Shown here: piece after piece, positions 25,698-35,090 of the stretch
Numbering within the stretch: position 1 is the first letter of the stretch
Layout of the letters: each line of letters begins with the position of its first letter
Assembly: GCF_009910705.1 (NCBI RefSeq)
Contig: NZ_JAAAXJ010000001.1
Coordinates: 496,001-560,000, forward strand
Direction: 5' to 3'
DNA from: Microvirga arsenatis
GTDB lineage: Bacteria; Pseudomonadota; Alphaproteobacteria; Rhizobiales; Beijerinckiaceae
Length of the DNA stretch: 64,000 bases
Translations under genes and position numbers: made by a program
The notes under the pieces: model-generated
Databases searched by the model: none
What the model saw: the letters and a program-made list of their open reading frames with translations, nothing else
What the model was told of the DNA's origin: nothing

Positions 25698-27332
25698 TCA
25701 TATGGCCACGAATGCCCGTTCCAGCAAGGGATTGACAGCTTGGCCGAGATCGTTGGCCCCGATCGTCCGGGAGGGAGCGGCAAGGCGGGTGAGGGCATAG
25801 GCTTCGGTGATTTGGGATGGCGCGGAGCGGGCCAGCGCCGCGGTTGCGGCCAGGACGAAAAGCCTCTCGGCAATGAAACGGGCCCGCGCCTCGGCTTCGG
25901 GCGAGTGGAGGGCCATGACGAGATCCCGCGCCGCGTCGGAAGCCCCCGGAAGGTCGCGGATCTCGGCCATCAGGCGCTCCAGCACGGCGCTGGCGATCTC
26001 CGGCTCGCGGGTCTCGGCGCGGAGGATGTCGAGGGCGATCACGTTGCCCGAGCCTTCCCAGATCGCGTTGACCGGGGCCTCCCGGTAGAGCCGGGGCAGG
26101 GCGCTCTCCTCCACATAGCCGTTGCCGCCGAGGCACTCCATGGCCTCGTAGAGGAGGCGCGGGGCCGCCTTGCAGATGCCGAACTTGGCTGCCGGCGTCA
26201 CGAGACGGGCGTAGCCGGCCTCGCGATCGTCCGTCCCCTGAAGGTCGAAGCCGTTGGCGGCCCGCAGGGCCAGCGCCGTCATGGCCTCGCTTTCCAGGGC
26301 GAGGTCCGCCAGCACCATCCGCATCGCCGGCTGGTCGATGAGCTTCTTCTGGAACACGCCGCGATGCCGGGCGTGGTGCATGGCGAGCGCCAGCCCCATC
26401 CGCACGAGGCCGGCCGAGGCCACGGCGCAGTCGAGGCGGGTCAGCTGCACCATCTCGATGATGGTGCGCACCCCGCGGCCTTCCTCCCCGATTCTCCACC
26501 CGAAGGTCTCATGGAACTCGACTTCGGACGAGGCATTCGAGCGGTTGCCGAGCTTGTCCTTCAGCCGCTGGAGACGCAGGGCGTTGAGCGAGCCGTCGGG
26601 CCGGAAGCGCGGGACGAGGAAGCAGGTGAGCCCGCCCGGCGCCTGGGCCAGCACCAGGAAGGCGTCGCACATGGGCGCCGACATGAACCACTTGTGCCCG
26701 GTCAGGGCATATTCGTCCCCGGCCTTCCGGTCGGCCCGGGTGGTGTTCGCCCGGACGTCCGTGCCGCCCTGCTTCTCGGTCATTCCCATGCCGAGGGTGA
26801 CGGCCGTTTTCTCCCAGAAGGGGATGAAGCGGGAATCGTAGATGCGCGAACGGATCTTCGGCAGCCAATCGGCGAGCCGGGTCGGGGCGGCGGCCAGCGC
26901 CGCCGCCGAGGCATGGGTCATGGTGATCGGGCAGACATGGCCGCTCTCGACGCCCGCCGCCGTGTAGATCCGCGCCGCCCGCGCCACATGGGCATGGCCC
27001 GACCCCGGCTCGTCCCAGGTCGAGGCGTGGAGGCCGTCCTCCATGCTCGCCCGCATGAGCACATGATAGGCCGGGTGGAACTCGACCGCATCGATCCGGT
27101 AGCCCCGCGCGTCATGGGTGCGCAGTTTCGGCAAGTTCTCGTTGGCGAGCCGCCCGAGATCGATCCGCTCCGCCGAGCCCCAGGCGGCTCCGAAGGCGAT
27201 GAGGCCCTCCGCCTCCGGATCGACGCCGTTCGCTTTCAGGGCGTCGAGCAGGGGCCGGTTGCTCGCGACGAGGTTCACGTCGCCGAAGGGCGGCGTCTGG
27301 TTGACGACATCATGGGTCTCGAACGGGAGCAT
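25698..27332 (-). CDS. Acyl-CoA dehydrogenase family protein, AidB-like
   Basis: 544-aa flavoprotein, the length of E. coli AidB (541 aa) rather than the ~390 aa of ordinary acyl-CoA dehydrogenases. It starts [20 protein letters not shown], the AidB-type N-terminus. FAD-site blocks are [16 protein letters not shown] and [14 protein letters not shown], and the AidB-type C-terminal block is [17 protein letters not shown]. AidB binds FAD and double-stranded DNA in the adaptive response to alkylation, although an acyl-CoA substrate is not excluded. GAGGG precedes the ATG at 27332 (alternative 27353). Divergent from pyrB, and monocistronic. Confidence 0.87.
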   Translation of the reverse strand: MLPFETHDVVNQTPPFGDVNLVASNRPLLDALKANGVDPEAEGLIAFGAAWGSAERIDLGRLANENLPKLRTHDARGYRIDAVEFHPAYHVLMRASMEDGLHASTWDEPGSGHAHVARAARIYTAAGVESGHVCPITMTHASAAALAAAPTRLADWLPKIRSRIYDSRFIPFWEKTAVTLGMGMTEKQGGTDVRANTTRADRKAGDEYALTGHKWFMSAPMCDAFLVLAQAPGGLTCFLVPRFRPDGSLNALRLQRLKDKLGNRSNASSEVEFHETFGWRIGEEGRGVRTIIEMVQLTRLDCAVASAGLVRMGLALAMHHARHRGVFQKKLIDQPAMRMVLADLALESEAMTALALRAANGFDLQGTDDREAGYARLVTPAAKFGICKAAPRLLYEAMECLGGNGYVEESALPRLYREAPVNAIWEGSGNVIALDILRAETREPEIASAVLERLMAEIRDLPGASDAARDLVMALHSPEAEARARFIAERLFVLAATAALARSAPSQITEAYALTRLAAPSRTIGANDLGQAVNPLLERAFVAI

Positions 27333-27441
27333 GGCTACCGGCCCTCGCGACATGAACCTAATTTATTCTAGCGCGGAGCGGCTTCCCGTAGAGAGCTGGC
27401 TTGCCGCCGTTTCCGGGACCGCCTATAGCCATCGCTTTAAG

Positions 27442-28389
27442 ATGAGCGACGCCCCCCGATCCGTTTTCCCCCACCGGCATCTCCTCGGCATCGAGGGGCT
27501 GTCTCCCTTGGACATTCAGGCGCTTCTGGACCTGGCCGACGAGCAGGTCGAGGTGAGCCGGCAGGTCGAGAAGCGGAAGACGACCCTGAGGGGCCGGACC
27601 CAGATCAACCTCTTCTTCGAGGCGTCGACCCGCACGCAATCCTCCTTCGAGATCGCCGGCAAGCGGCTCGGCGCCGACGTGATGAACATGTCCGTCGCCT
27701 CCTCCTCCGTGAAGAAGGGCGAGACCCTGATCGACACGGCCGTGACGCTGAACGCCATGCGGCCCGACATCATCGTCGTGCGCCATCACGCGGCAGGCGC
27801 GGTGCATCTGCTCGCCCAAAAGGTCGACTGCTCGGTGGTCAATGCCGGCGACGGCGCGCACGAGCATCCGACCCAGGCGCTGTTGGACGCGCTCACCATC
27901 CGCCGCAACAAGGGCCGCATCGCGGGCCTGACCGTCGCGATCTGCGGCGACATCCTGCATTCCCGGGTGGCGCGCTCCAACATGATCCTGCTCGCCGCCA
28001 TGGGCGCGCGGGTGAGGCTCGTCGCGCCCTCGACCCTGCTGCCGCCGGGCATCGCGCGGCTGGGCTTCGAGACCTTCACCAGCATGAAGGAGGGCCTGAA
28101 GGACGCCGACATCGTCATGATGCTGCGCCTCCAGCGCGAGCGCATGAACGGCTCCTTCGTGCCGTCCGTGAAGGAGTACTTCCGCTTCTACGGGCTCGAC
28201 CAGGAAAAGCTCTCCTACGCCAAGCCCGACGCCCTCGTGATGCATCCCGGCCCCATGAACCGGGGCGTCGAGATTTCCTCCGACGTGGCCGACGGCGCGC
28301 AGTCCCTCATCCGCGAACAGGTCGAAATGGGCGTCGCCGTGCGCATGGCGGTGCTGGAGGCTCTGGCGAGCCATCTGCCGAACAGGTGA
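27442..28389 (+). CDS. pyrB: Aspartate carbamoyltransferase catalytic subunit
   Basis: 315-aa enzyme of de novo pyrimidine synthesis, condensing carbamoyl phosphate and aspartate. The carbamoyl-phosphate loop [13 protein letters not shown], the catalytic-loop [13 protein letters not shown], and VRHHAAGAV and [13 protein letters not shown] are intact. The C-terminal [11 protein letters not shown] is characteristic. No pyrI regulatory subunit is visible, so it is probably of the class that assembles with a PyrC-type partner. The start MSDAPRSVF follows a short leader. It is the first gene of a pyrB-(inserted gene)-pyrC-plsY-dprA run. Confidence 0.95.
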   Translation: MSDAPRSVFPHRHLLGIEGLSPLDIQALLDLADEQVEVSRQVEKRKTTLRGRTQINLFFEASTRTQSSFEIAGKRLGADVMNMSVASSSVKKGETLIDTAVTLNAMRPDIIVVRHHAAGAVHLLAQKVDCSVVNAGDGAHEHPTQALLDALTIRRNKGRIAGLTVAICGDILHSRVARSNMILLAAMGARVRLVAPSTLLPPGIARLGFETFTSMKEGLKDADIVMMLRLQRERMNGSFVPSVKEYFRFYGLDQEKLSYAKPDALVMHPGPMNRGVEISSDVADGAQSLIREQVEMGVAVRMAVLEALASHLPNR

Positions 28390-28404
28390 GGGGGGGCCTG
28401 ACGT

Positions 28405-28968
28405 TTGCCAACTGTCCTGAAAGCTCTCTTAGTACTATTAGCTCTTATAGTAGGTGGGTTTTCCCTCTTGTATTGCGAGTTATTCGGGTGTCGACAGTTT
28501 CTCTACTTTTCTGCTGAAACTCCCAGAATGGAGCAATTCCTCGCTTCATTAAAGGAGGTCGGGGCGTCAGACATTCAACGATCAACCCCTTGCAGGAGAG
28601 ACTTCAAGACAGGCTTATACCACTGCCGTTTTGAGATAGCTGATTCCAAGCTAGAGCTGAGCGAAAGCTTATCTGAAAAGAAACTTGTATCGATCAAGAG
28701 CCCCAAGAACCCGGACCATAGCGGTAGAGAACTTCACCCTCTGATAGTCATGGCCACTTGTGGCATCCAATTAAAAGAGGAGGCTGAAAAGGTGATCCTG
28801 TTCTTAGAGGATGCTGCCAGAAGGGATAAATCCAAGTCCACACTCTACAAAATAGGAGCGTGTGGTTTGAGTATGTTCAGTAGTGAAATCTGGATGACGC
28901 CTGATTATTCATGGCGCTTCGACGCCGAGAACGCTGTCCAGGTGCCCGTCGTGCAGGCGCATGAGTGA
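28405..28968 (+). CDS. Hypothetical exported/membrane-anchored protein in low-GC insert
   Basis: 187-aa protein with TTG start. Residues 1-24 are strongly hydrophobic (VLKALLVLLALIVGGFSLLY), an N-terminal signal or anchor, then a soluble part with several Cys (ELFGC, STPCRRDFKTGLYHC, VMATCGIQL, IGACGL). I recognise no family. Base composition is clearly lower in GC than its neighbours (around 45% by eye), and it separates pyrB from pyrC, which are normally adjacent. Together these suggest acquisition by insertion. A Cys-rich periplasmic fold is an inference. Confidence 0.6.
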   Translation: MPTVLKALLVLLALIVGGFSLLYCELFGCRQFLYFSAETPRMEQFLASLKEVGASDIQRSTPCRRDFKTGLYHCRFEIADSKLELSESLSEKKLVSIKSPKNPDHSGRELHPLIVMATCGIQLKEEAEKVILFLEDAARRDKSKSTLYKIGACGLSMFSSEIWMTPDYSWRFDAENAVQVPVVQAHE

Positions 28969-29013
28969 AGTATCTTCCTTGACTCTGTGCGCCAAGCGAT
29001 TGAAGCCGAACTC

Positions 29014-29067
29014 GGCCCCTCTCCCGACCTGCTTCGCAGGGCACCCTCTCCCGCAGAGGGGAGAGGG
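29014..29067. repeat. CCCTCTCC/GGAGAGGG palindromic repeat
   Basis: Intergenic palindrome directly before pyrC: CCCTCTCC (29044-29051) with GGAGAGGG (29060-29067), preceded by a related CCCCTCTCCC stretch. Similar CCTCTCCC/GGGAGAGG stems occur near 61225-61247 and 61323-61343, so this is a dispersed intergenic repeat family. Confidence 0.65.
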
Positions 29068-29084
29068 AAAGGAGACCGCCCGTA

Positions 29085-30380
29085 ATGCCCTCTGAACAGC
29101 CGATCCTGCTGAAAAACGCCCGCCTCGTCGACCCCGCCAGCGACCGCGAGGAGCGCGGCGGCGTGCTGGTGCGCGACGGCTTGATCGCAGCCCTCGGCCC
29201 GCAGGTGACGGAAGCCGCCGATGCGCAGGTGATCGATTGCGCAGGCCAGGTGCTGGCGCCCGGCCTCATCGACATGCGCGCCTTCATCGGCGAGCCGGGC
29301 GGGCCCTATCGCGAAACTCTGAAGAGTGCCGGCGAGGCTGCCGCCGCCGGCGGCGTCACCACGGTCGTGTCGATGCCGGATACGAGTCCGGTTCTCGACG
29401 ATCCGGCCGTCATCGACTTCATCGTCCGCCGCGCCCGCGACACCTCCATCGTCAACATCCGCCCGGCCGCCGCCCTGACGAAGGGCCTGGAAGGGGCCGA
29501 GATGGCGGAGATCGGCCGCCTGAAGGAGGCCGGCGCCATCGCCTTCACGGACGGGGCGCGCTCGGTCACGAACGCCCAGGTCATGCGCCGGGCGCTGACC
29601 TATGCGCGCGACTTCGACGCGCTCATCATCCATCACGTGGAAGATCCCGACCTGGTCGGGCAGGGCGTCATGAACGAGGGCGAGTTCGCCTCTCGCCTCG
29701 GCCTGCCGGGCATCCCGCGCGAGGCCGAGACGGTGATGCTGGAGCGCGACATCCGCCTCGTGCGCCTGACCGGCGGGCGCTACCACGCGGCGATGATCTC
29801 CTGTGCCGATTCGGCCGAGATCGTGCGGGGCGCGAAGGGAAAAGGGCTGCCCGTCACCTGCGGCGTCTCCATCAACCACCTGGCGCTCAACGAGAACGAC
29901 ATCGGCGACTACCGCACCTTCCTGAAGCTCTCGCCGCCGCTCCGGCACGAGGACGACCGGCAGGCGATGATCGAGGCGCTGGCGGACGGCACCGTTGACG
30001 TGATCGTGTCGGACCACAATCCACAGGATGTTGAGAACAAGCGGCTGCCCTTCGCGGAAGCGGCCAATGGCGCCGTGGGGCTCGAGACCCTGCTCTCGGC
30101 GGCCCTGCGCCTCGTCCATTCGGATCGCATCTCGCTGCCCAAGCTCCTGCGCGCCCTGTCGACGAAACCGGCCGAAATCCTGGGTCTTCCGGGCGGGCGG
30201 CTCGCAGTCGGCGCGCCGGCGGACCTGATCGTCTTCGATCCGGACGCGCCTTACGTGCTCGACAAGCGCCAGCTCAAATCCCTGTCCAAGAACACGCCCT
30301 TCGACGAGGCGCGTCTTGAAGGTCAGGTGACGGTCACGATGGTCGCGGGCCGGGTGGTTTTTCAACGCGAAACGATGTAA
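29085..30380 (+). CDS. pyrC: Dihydroorotase-like protein (PyrC homologue lacking HxH)
   Basis: 431-aa amidohydrolase-fold protein annotated by family as dihydroorotase. The motif that should read DxHxHxR is LIDMRAFIGEPG (residues 61-72): both metal-binding His are replaced (Arg65, Phe67) and the substrate-binding Arg is Gly69. The later VSINHLALNEND and IVSDHNPQDV blocks are present. This is the alphaproteobacterial PyrC subtype, close to Pseudomonas PyrC' (PyrX), which is non-catalytic and needed for PyrB assembly. A structural role with PyrB is therefore likely, and a canonical PyrC elsewhere should exist. Start: AAGGAG upstream of ATG. plsY follows after 10 bp. Confidence 0.9.
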   Translation: MPSEQPILLKNARLVDPASDREERGGVLVRDGLIAALGPQVTEAADAQVIDCAGQVLAPGLIDMRAFIGEPGGPYRETLKSAGEAAAAGGVTTVVSMPDTSPVLDDPAVIDFIVRRARDTSIVNIRPAAALTKGLEGAEMAEIGRLKEAGAIAFTDGARSVTNAQVMRRALTYARDFDALIIHHVEDPDLVGQGVMNEGEFASRLGLPGIPREAETVMLERDIRLVRLTGGRYHAAMISCADSAEIVRGAKGKGLPVTCGVSINHLALNENDIGDYRTFLKLSPPLRHEDDRQAMIEALADGTVDVIVSDHNPQDVENKRLPFAEAANGAVGLETLLSAALRLVHSDRISLPKLLRALSTKPAEILGLPGGRLAVGAPADLIVFDPDAPYVLDKRQLKSLSKNTPFDEARLEGQVTVTMVAGRVVFQRETM

Positions 30381-30390
30381 CGGGTAGTGA

Positions 30391-30993
30391 ATGTCTGACG
30401 AGGCCAATCTCCTGTACCTGCTGGCGGCTCTGCTTTTCGGCTATCTCCTGGGCTCGGTCCCGTTCGGCCTGATCTTCACCCGCATGGCCGGCCTGGGCGA
30501 CGTGCGCAAGATCGGCTCGGGCAATATCGGCGCCACCAACGTCCTGCGCACGGGCCGCAAGGGCCTCGCGGCGGCGACCCTCGTGGCCGATGCCCTGAAG
30601 GGCACGGCGGCGGTGGTCGTCGCCGCCCAATGGGGCCCGCAATTCGCCACGGCCGCGGCCCTGGGCGCCTTCCTCGGCCATCTCTTTCCGGTATGGCTCG
30701 GCTTCAAGGGCGGCAAGGGCGTCGCCACCTTCATCGGCGTCCTGATCGGCCTGAAACCCCTGGCGGCGCTGATCTTCTGCCTGATCTGGCTCGGGGTGGC
30801 CTTCGCCTCCAAGTATTCCTCGCTCTCGGCCCTCGTTGCCAGCGCGGCGACACCGGTCGTCCTCTGGCTCCTGGGCGAGCCCGGCATGGCCGGGATTGCG
30901 GTGATCCTCGTCGCCCTCCTGTGGTGGAAGCACGGCCAGAACATCAGCCGCCTGCTTGCCGGCACCGAGGGCAAGATCGGGCAGAAGGGGTGA
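30391..30993 (+). CDS. plsY: Acyl-phosphate glycerol-3-phosphate acyltransferase
   Basis: 200-aa integral membrane enzyme with about five helices, making lysophosphatidate from acyl phosphate and glycerol 3-phosphate. The three PlsY motifs are visible: [12 protein letters not shown] (~42-53), [13 protein letters not shown] (~100-112) and a C-terminal [13 protein letters not shown]. The gene starts 10 bp after pyrC and 4 bp before dprA in the usual alphaproteobacterial order pyrC-plsY-dprA. Confidence 0.95.
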   Translation: MSDEANLLYLLAALLFGYLLGSVPFGLIFTRMAGLGDVRKIGSGNIGATNVLRTGRKGLAAATLVADALKGTAAVVVAAQWGPQFATAAALGAFLGHLFPVWLGFKGGKGVATFIGVLIGLKPLAALIFCLIWLGVAFASKYSSLSALVASAATPVVLWLLGEPGMAGIAVILVALLWWKHGQNISRLLAGTEGKIGQKG

Positions 30994-30997
30994 GCCC

Positions 30998-32182
30998 ATG
31001 ATCCTGACGGATGAGCAGCGTCTCGACTGGCTTCGCCTCATCCGTTCGGAAAATGTGGGACCGCGCACCTTCCGCGCCCTGGTCAACCAATATGGCGGCG
31101 CGGCCGCCGCCCTCGACGCCCTGCCGGACCTCGCCCGGCGCGGCGGGCGCCTCATGCTCAAGGTCTGCAGCCGGGCCGAGGCCGAGAAGGAAATGGCGGC
31201 GGCCGCGCGCCTTGGCGTCCGCTTCGTCGCCATGGGCGAGCCGGATTACCCGAAGACCCTCCAGGCCATCGACACCGCGCCGCCGCTGATCGGCCTGCGC
31301 GGCAGCGCCGCGGTGCTGGCCAAGCCTTCCGTCGCCATCGTCGGCTCGCGCAACGCCTCCGCCTCGGGCCTGACCTTCGCCGAGCGCCTCTCGCGGCAGC
31401 TCGGCGAGGCGGGCTATGTCGTCGTGTCGGGGCTGGCGCGCGGCATCGACGCCAAGGCGCACAAGGCGAGCCTCGGGACCGGGACGATCGCCGTGCTGGC
31501 CGGCGGCCACGACCGGGTCTATCCCGCCCAGAACGAGCCGCTGCTGCAGGCGATTCTCGAGCAGGGCGGGGCGGTGATCTCCGAGATGCCCATGGGCTGG
31601 GAGCCGCGCGGGCGCGACTTCCCGCGCCGCAACCGCATCGTCTCCGGCCTTTCCTACGGGGTCGTGGTGGTGGAGGCCGCCCGACGCTCCGGCTCGCTCA
31701 TCACGGCGCGGTTCGCCCTGGAGCAGGGGCGCGAGGTTTTTGCCGTGCCGGGCTCGCCGCTCGACCCGCGGGCGGAGGGCACCAACGACCTCATCCGCGA
31801 CGGCGCCACTCTCTGCGCCGGTATCGAGCATGTCACCGCCGTGCTGGAGCCCCTGATCGCCTCGGGCCCACGCCTGGACCGCCACGCCGAGGAACCCCAT
31901 CACCCGATCGGAATCGAGGAACTCTGGGACGAACTCGACCTGCCCGGCATCGCCCCGGCGCCGACCCGGCCGGTCATGCCTGCAACGGGCCTCGATGAGG
32001 AGGAAGGGGACGGCGAGGTGCGCCTGATCACGTTCCTCGGACCCTCGCCCGTTGCCATCGACGACCTCGTCCGGCAGTCGGGCCTGCCGATCCGCACCGT
32101 CCAGATGGCGCTCCTGGAACTCGAGATCGCCGGGCGCCTCGAGCGCCACGGGGGCAACGCGGTGTCGCTGATCGGGCCTTAG
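30998..32182 (+). CDS. dprA: DNA-processing protein DprA
   Basis: 394-aa Rossmann-like DNA-binding protein that loads RecA on incoming single-stranded DNA during transformation. N-terminal helices ([14 protein letters not shown]) precede the core, with [36 protein letters not shown] and [35 protein letters not shown]-terminal winged helix ([34 protein letters not shown]) is the DML1/DD domain of proteobacterial DprA. The ATG at 30998 follows plsY closely. It overlaps the reverse-strand small gene by 4 bp at the end. Confidence 0.93.
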   Translation: MILTDEQRLDWLRLIRSENVGPRTFRALVNQYGGAAAALDALPDLARRGGRLMLKVCSRAEAEKEMAAAARLGVRFVAMGEPDYPKTLQAIDTAPPLIGLRGSAAVLAKPSVAIVGSRNASASGLTFAERLSRQLGEAGYVVVSGLARGIDAKAHKASLGTGTIAVLAGGHDRVYPAQNEPLLQAILEQGGAVISEMPMGWEPRGRDFPRRNRIVSGLSYGVVVVEAARRSGSLITARFALEQGREVFAVPGSPLDPRAEGTNDLIRDGATLCAGIEHVTAVLEPLIASGPRLDRHAEEPHHPIGIEELWDELDLPGIAPAPTRPVMPATGLDEEEGDGEVRLITFLGPSPVAIDDLVRQSGLPIRTVQMALLELEIAGRLERHGGNAVSLIGP

Positions 32183-32424
32183 GGCCCTTTCTCGTCGTCC
32201 TGCACGGCCCGGATCGCCTCCAGCCGCGCCATGTCGAGAAGATAGGCGAGGAGGTCGAGCTTCGCCCGCCGGGCGAGGTAGGACAGTTCCGCCGAGAACT
32301 CCGCCACGTATCGGGCCGTCTCGGCCTGCGTCATGGGGAGATCGTGCAAAGCGTCGCCATCGGTCGCCAGCGGATCCTCTTGTGCGGACGGAGCCTTCCC
32401 GGAACGGCGCAGGGCTTTGGTCAT
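32179..32424 (-). CDS. Small conserved-looking hypothetical protein
   Basis: 81-aa protein ([17 protein letters not shown]...) with a C-terminal helix [33 protein letters not shown]. No signal peptide or motif. Soluble, helical. The start could instead be a TTG at 32451, which adds nine residues and has AGTAGG upstream. It overlaps dprA tail-to-tail by 4 bp. Function unknown. Confidence 0.6.
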   Translation of the reverse strand: MTKALRRSGKAPSAQEDPLATDGDALHDLPMTQAETARYVAEFSAELSYLARRAKLDLLAYLLDMARLEAIRAVQDDEKGP

Positions 32425-32529
32425 GAGGGCGAAACTGTCCCAGTGTTGCAATTTGCCTACTTAGCAACACAACCATAATCAATACAAGATGTATTATTTA
32501 ACCTTTGGTTGTAAAGAATTTTTCGATCG

Positions 32530-33456
32530 TCAACCAAGCAGCGAGATCAGAAGCGGCATCGAGACCAGGGCCAGGAGGGTCTGCAGCGTCAGGATCTCGG
32601 CCATGAGCCCGGCATTGCCGCCCATCTGGCGGGCGAGGACATAGGACGCGCTGGCCGAGGGCACGGAAGCGGCGATCACGGTGACCGTCATGTCGCTGCC
32701 CGAAACGCCGACGGAACCGGCATAGGCCCAGGCGGTCAGCGGCAGGAGAACGAGCTTCAAGGCGGCTGAGAGGGCATGCGGCAGGCCGGGGCTGGCGAGC
32801 CGGCGGATGTCCAGCCCCGCTCCGACGATGAGGAGCCCCGCCGCGAGCGCCGCCCTACCGATGACGTCGATATAGGCGGCAAGCGGCTTCGGCAGCGGCG
32901 GGGCCAGGAGGTTGAGGGCGAGCCCCACCGCGCAGGACCAGATGAACGGGTTGGTCACGAAGGAGCGCAGGATCGCCCAGGGGCTCTGCCGGGGCTGGCC
33001 GGCGAAGCGGATGAAGACATAGAAGGCGAGCAGGTTGAGGAGCGGCACCATGGCCGCGATGGCGACGGCGATCAGGGCGATGCCGCGCTGCCCGAACAGG
33101 CTGCCTGCGACGGCAAGGCCCACAAAGGTGTTCCAGCGCGTCGCGCCCTGGAAGATCGAGGTGAAGCTCGGGCCGTCGATGCCGCAGCGGCGCTCCAGCA
33201 GGGGGCGCAGCGCCAGCACCAGCACGGCCATGGTCAGGATCGCACCCACGAGCGCGCCGCCGACGCCGAGGACCGGCACGGTGGTGAGGTCGGCGCGGGA
33301 CAGGGTGTCGATGATGAGGGCCGGAAAGAAGATCACGTAGGTGACCCGCTCCAGCCCGGACCATTGCTGCTCGCTCACGAAGCCCGTCGACCGGCAGAGC
33401 CAGCCGGTGGCGATGATGAGGAAGGTGGGGATCAGGCTGGCGAAGACGGCGGACAT
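32530..33456 (-). CDS. AEC family transporter (auxin efflux carrier-like)
   Basis: 308-aa membrane protein with about ten hydrophobic helices in two five-helix repeats. The N-terminal repeat begins SLIPTFLIIATGWLCRS; the C-terminal repeat includes AALAAGLLIVGAGLD and ends LAPLVSMPLLI-like residues. The AEC signature FFPALII and the final SVPSASASYVLARQMGGN region are as in malonate/auxin-type carriers. The substrate is unknown. No regulator is adjacent. The ~105 bp after it are AT-rich with a small TACA stem. Confidence 0.85.
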   Translation of the reverse strand: MSAVFASLIPTFLIIATGWLCRSTGFVSEQQWSGLERVTYVIFFPALIIDTLSRADLTTVPVLGVGGALVGAILTMAVLVLALRPLLERRCGIDGPSFTSIFQGATRWNTFVGLAVAGSLFGQRGIALIAVAIAAMVPLLNLLAFYVFIRFAGQPRQSPWAILRSFVTNPFIWSCAVGLALNLLAPPLPKPLAAYIDVIGRAALAAGLLIVGAGLDIRRLASPGLPHALSAALKLVLLPLTAWAYAGSVGVSGSDMTVTVIAASVPSASASYVLARQMGGNAGLMAEILTLQTLLALVSMPLLISLLG

Positions 33457-33615
33457 GGACGAGCCGGGGAAGGGGCCGGAGGGAACGGCCGGGCAGGAGC
33501 GGTGCGCAGGAGCCGCTTAAAGGCTGGCGGGGCGCTCGACAAGCGCCCGTCAAGCTTGCATTGGAATTGGGCTACGGTGCTCCACTTGTCCTTCTCCTCG
33601 CCCAGCAGAGGCCCC

Positions 33616-34038
33616 ATGATCCAGGTGACCCATTCCATCGCTCTCGACGAGGCCGAACTGCAGGAGAGCTTCATCCGCGCCTCGGGCCCGGGAGGCCAGA
33701 ACGTCAACAAGGTGGAAACCGCCGTGCAGCTGCGCTTCGACGTGCGCAACTCGCCCTCGTTGCCGGACTTCGTGAAGGAGAAGCTGGAGCGGATAGCCGG
33801 CAGTCGCATGACGAACGACGGCGTGCTGATCATCACGGCCCAGCGCTTCCGCTCCCAGGAGCGCAACCGGGAGGATGCGGTCGAGCGCCTCGTCGAGCTG
33901 GTCCGGCAGGCCACCGAGCGGCCGAAGCCGCGCCGGCCCACGCGGCCGACGCTCGCCTCCAAGAAGCGCCGGCTGGAGGCGAAGGGCCGCCGCTCCCAGA
34001 TCAAGAAGGGCCGCAGCGCCAAGCTGGGTCTCGACTAA
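33616..34038 (+). CDS. arfB: Alternative ribosome-rescue factor ArfB
   Basis: 140-aa class-I release-factor-like peptidyl-tRNA hydrolase. The GGQ catalytic motif is at residues 26-28 in ASGPGGQNVNKVETAV. There is no stop-codon-recognition domain. The C-terminal basic tail (KKRRLEAKGRRSQIKKGRSAKLGLD) fits the mRNA-entry channel and marks ArfB/YaeJ. It rescues non-stop ribosomes without tmRNA. The ATG at 33616 follows GAGGCCCC. It converges on epmB with a 4-bp overlap. Confidence 0.92.
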   Translation: MIQVTHSIALDEAELQESFIRASGPGGQNVNKVETAVQLRFDVRNSPSLPDFVKEKLERIAGSRMTNDGVLIITAQRFRSQERNREDAVERLVELVRQATERPKPRRPTRPTLASKKRRLEAKGRRSQIKKGRSAKLGLD

Positions 34039-35090
34039 CCCTCATGCCGGGGCGGGTAGCTGTGCTCGCCGCCCCGGAAATCCGAGACCGTGTGGCAGCC
34101 TGCATGCTCCCGAAGGGCATCCGGCCCGATGACGGCCTTCCCGTGACCGCCGGGAATGTCGAGGATGTAGGTGGGCTGGCACAGGCCCGAGATCCGGCCG
34201 CGCAGGCCCGCCACGAGGGCGCGCCCCTCCTCGATGGAGAGGCGGAAATGGCTCGTGCCGGGGGCAAGGTCGGGATGGTGCAGGTAGTAGGGCTTCACCC
34301 GCGTCTCCACGAAGGCCCGCATGAGGGCGGCAAGCGTGTCGGGATCGTCGTTGATCCCTTTCAGCAGCACCGACTGGCTGATCATCACGATGCCCGCATC
34401 CACCAGCCGGGCGCAGGCGGCGCGTGCGTCCGCGGTCAGCTCGCGCGGATGGTTGGCATGGAGCGCCACGTAGGCCGTCTTGCCGCTCGCCTTCAGCGCC
34501 GCGATCAGCGCCGCATCGATCCGCTCCGGCTCCACCACGGGCACGCGGGTGTGGAAGCGGACGATCTTCACGTGCTCGATGGCGGAAAGCCGGCGCATGA
34601 TCTCGGTCAGCCGCCGCGGGGAGAGCACCAGCGGATCGCCGCCGGTGAGGATCACCTCCCAGATTTCCTTGTGCTCCGCGATGTAGGCGAAGGCCCTGTC
34701 CATGGCTTCCGGCGACAGGGTGCCGAGCCCCTGCGGCCCCACCATCTCGCGGCGGAAGCAGAAGCGGCAATAGACCGGGCAGACATGAACGGCCTTGAGC
34801 AGCACCCGGTCCGGGTAGCGATGGACGATGCCCTCGACGGGGGAATGCGCCAGATCGCCGATGGGATCGCCCCGCTCCTCGGGCGTGGTGGTCAGCTCCG
34901 CCGCATCGGGCACGAACTGCCGGGCGATCGGGTCGTTCGGGTCGCCCCGGTCGATCAGCCCGGCCATGGCGGGGCTGATGGCGACGGCATAGCGCTCGGC
35001 CACGCGCTCGATCTCCCGCAGATCCTCGGGTGCGATGAGGCCGGCCTCGATGAGTTCCGCCGGGGTGCGCAGGGGGCGCGGGGCGTTCAT
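34035..35090 (-). CDS. epmB: EF-P (R)-beta-lysine 2,3-aminomutase
   Basis: 351-aa radical-SAM enzyme converting L-lysine to (R)-beta-lysine for EF-P. CPVYCRFC (C104, C108, C111) forms the 4Fe-4S site. EVILTGGDPLVLSPRR and GLCQPTYILDIPGGHGK, whose last Lys is the PLP residue, are typical of the EpmB/KamA family. No clostridial C-terminal extension is present. The ATG at 35090 overlaps the epmA stop as ATGA, giving tight coupling. Together with epmA and the divergent efp it makes a complete modification set. Confidence 0.93.
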   Translation of the reverse strand: MNAPRPLRTPAELIEAGLIAPEDLREIERVAERYAVAISPAMAGLIDRGDPNDPIARQFVPDAAELTTTPEERGDPIGDLAHSPVEGIVHRYPDRVLLKAVHVCPVYCRFCFRREMVGPQGLGTLSPEAMDRAFAYIAEHKEIWEVILTGGDPLVLSPRRLTEIMRRLSAIEHVKIVRFHTRVPVVEPERIDAALIAALKASGKTAYVALHANHPRELTADARAACARLVDAGIVMISQSVLLKGINDDPDTLAALMRAFVETRVKPYYLHHPDLAPGTSHFRLSIEEGRALVAGLRGRISGLCQPTYILDIPGGHGKAVIGPDALREHAGCHTVSDFRGGEHSYPPRHEG

